Assembly: GCA_030704615.1 (NCBI GenBank)
Contig: CM060731.1
Coordinates: 39,742,001-39,806,000, forward strand
DNA: 64,000 bases
Direction of reading: 5' to 3'
From: Takakia lepidozioides
Lineage: Eukaryota; Streptophyta; Takakiopsida; Takakiales; Takakiaceae
The position numbers and the translations under genes are program-made. Numbering within the stretch: the stretch's first letter is position 1; each line of letters opens with the position of its first letter. Positions 63,707-64,000 of this stretch are shown here, one piece after another. The notes under the pieces were generated by a model. It saw only the letters and a list, made by a program, of their open reading frames with translations, was not told the DNA's origin and made no database searches.

Positions 63707-64000
63707 TGTAACAGGGTAGAATCTAGAAGGTTCTAGATGGAGGAGGAAAGTTCCCTAGAAGTTTCCAAAATAACTAGGAAGGTTCCTAGGAATTTGACTT
63801 AAGGAAGTTTGACTTGAGGCTCTCAAGTCAAACCTATAAGATATTTATATTATGGAGAGTAAGTCAAATGTTTGATAAAGTCATATTGTGGAGAATATGT
63901 CAAACTTAGGAAAGTTGACTTTAGGAGGTTTTGACTTGAGGCTCTCAAGTCAAACCTTTAAAATAATCATATTGTGAAGGGTATATAAACATGCAATGAA
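63707..64000 (+). repeat. 3' LTR of gypsy element, truncated by window end
   Basis: Starts TGTAACAGGGTAGAATCTAG and matches the 5' LTR collinearly to the last base of the window; about 75-100 bp should lie beyond. It preserves the empty CACTA target (GTCAAACCTTTAAAAT at about 63950) and sequence near 63738 that is deleted in the 5' LTR. Confidence 0.92.

Larger units (their letters stand above)
57347..64000 (+). mobile_element. Ty3/gypsy chromovirus with two LTRs, cut by window end
   Basis: 5' LTR 57347-58548, PBS at about 58550, gag 59194-59832 (LLQQFKAVDAVTTAQIKLWN and a zinc knuckle reading CYTYGKYGHLADNC, second Cys missing), protease-like LIDPGATENFLS at about 60420, RT 60874-61605 ([10 protein letters not shown]), RNase H at about 61865-62150, integrase at about 62395-63020 (MSMDLVCELP, ESDGQTERVN) and a C-terminal chromodomain at about 63505-63640 (WEVDRVLKK, LVLWKGFPLYEAIWEP). 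A purine tract precedes the 3' LTR, which starts at 63707 and leaves the window. Internal stops (about 60484, 61228, 61928, 62501, 62507, 62966, 63019) show it cannot make a full polyprotein. The LTRs remain similar, so insertion is fairly recent. Confidence 0.92.

Overview
The window is nuclear DNA of a land plant. It holds intron-containing genes for plastid phosphoribulokinase (PRK), plastid signal peptide peptidase SppA, an SRA-domain protein, a DUF1308 protein and an SR-protein kinase, plus two PLS-class pentatricopeptide repeat (PPR) genes. Non-LTR elements with a restriction-like-endonuclease (RLE) type C-terminus, and DYW-type PPR genes with one 5' intron, point to a non-seed plant (bryophyte, lycophyte or fern). 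That is an inference; the species is not identifiable by reading alone.

Layout. 1-2400 is a tandem array of about 240-bp units, interrupted by a TTAA-flanked, piggyBac-like miniature transposon. 2520-3850 is a decayed RNase H/CCHC/RLE non-LTR remnant. 6035-8235 (-) encodes an SRA (YDG) protein without a SET domain. 10829-18490 (-) is SPPA, with exons that join in phase except around one catalytic motif. 20416-22970 (-) is PRK, five exons, complete. 23297-23985 is a tandem duplication that runs up to the start of a DUF1308 gene (23999-26229, +). 28173-30650 (-) is an SRPK-type kinase whose predicted start is followed by an in-frame TAA at codon 15. 31165-35245 (+) is a nearly full-length but inactivated R2-like non-LTR element.

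The right half is richer in mobile DNA. 37380-38728 is an internally deleted Ty3/gypsy fragment. 42102-42498 is a possible two-exon small plastid membrane protein. 43217-46420 and 47674-50293 are tandem paralogous PPR genes with 5' introns, and both are damaged near the E/DYW junction. 52851-55725 is a chromovirus pol region without a recognised 5' LTR. 57347-64000 is a second chromovirus with a 5' LTR, primer-binding site, gag-pol, chromodomain, polypurine tract and a 3' LTR cut by the window end. Its 5' LTR carries an 846-bp non-autonomous CACTA transposon with a perfect 3-bp target duplication.

The housekeeping genes act mainly in plastid function (PRK in the Calvin cycle, SPPA in thylakoid proteolysis, PPR proteins in organelle RNA processing) and in nuclear regulation (SRA protein in methyl-DNA reading, SRPK in splicing control). 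They are not an operon or a pathway cluster. The best leads are the piggyBac-like element, the R2-like element, the nested CACTA and the paired damaged PPR paralogs. Exon boundaries were set by eye from splice consensus, reading phase and family similarity.
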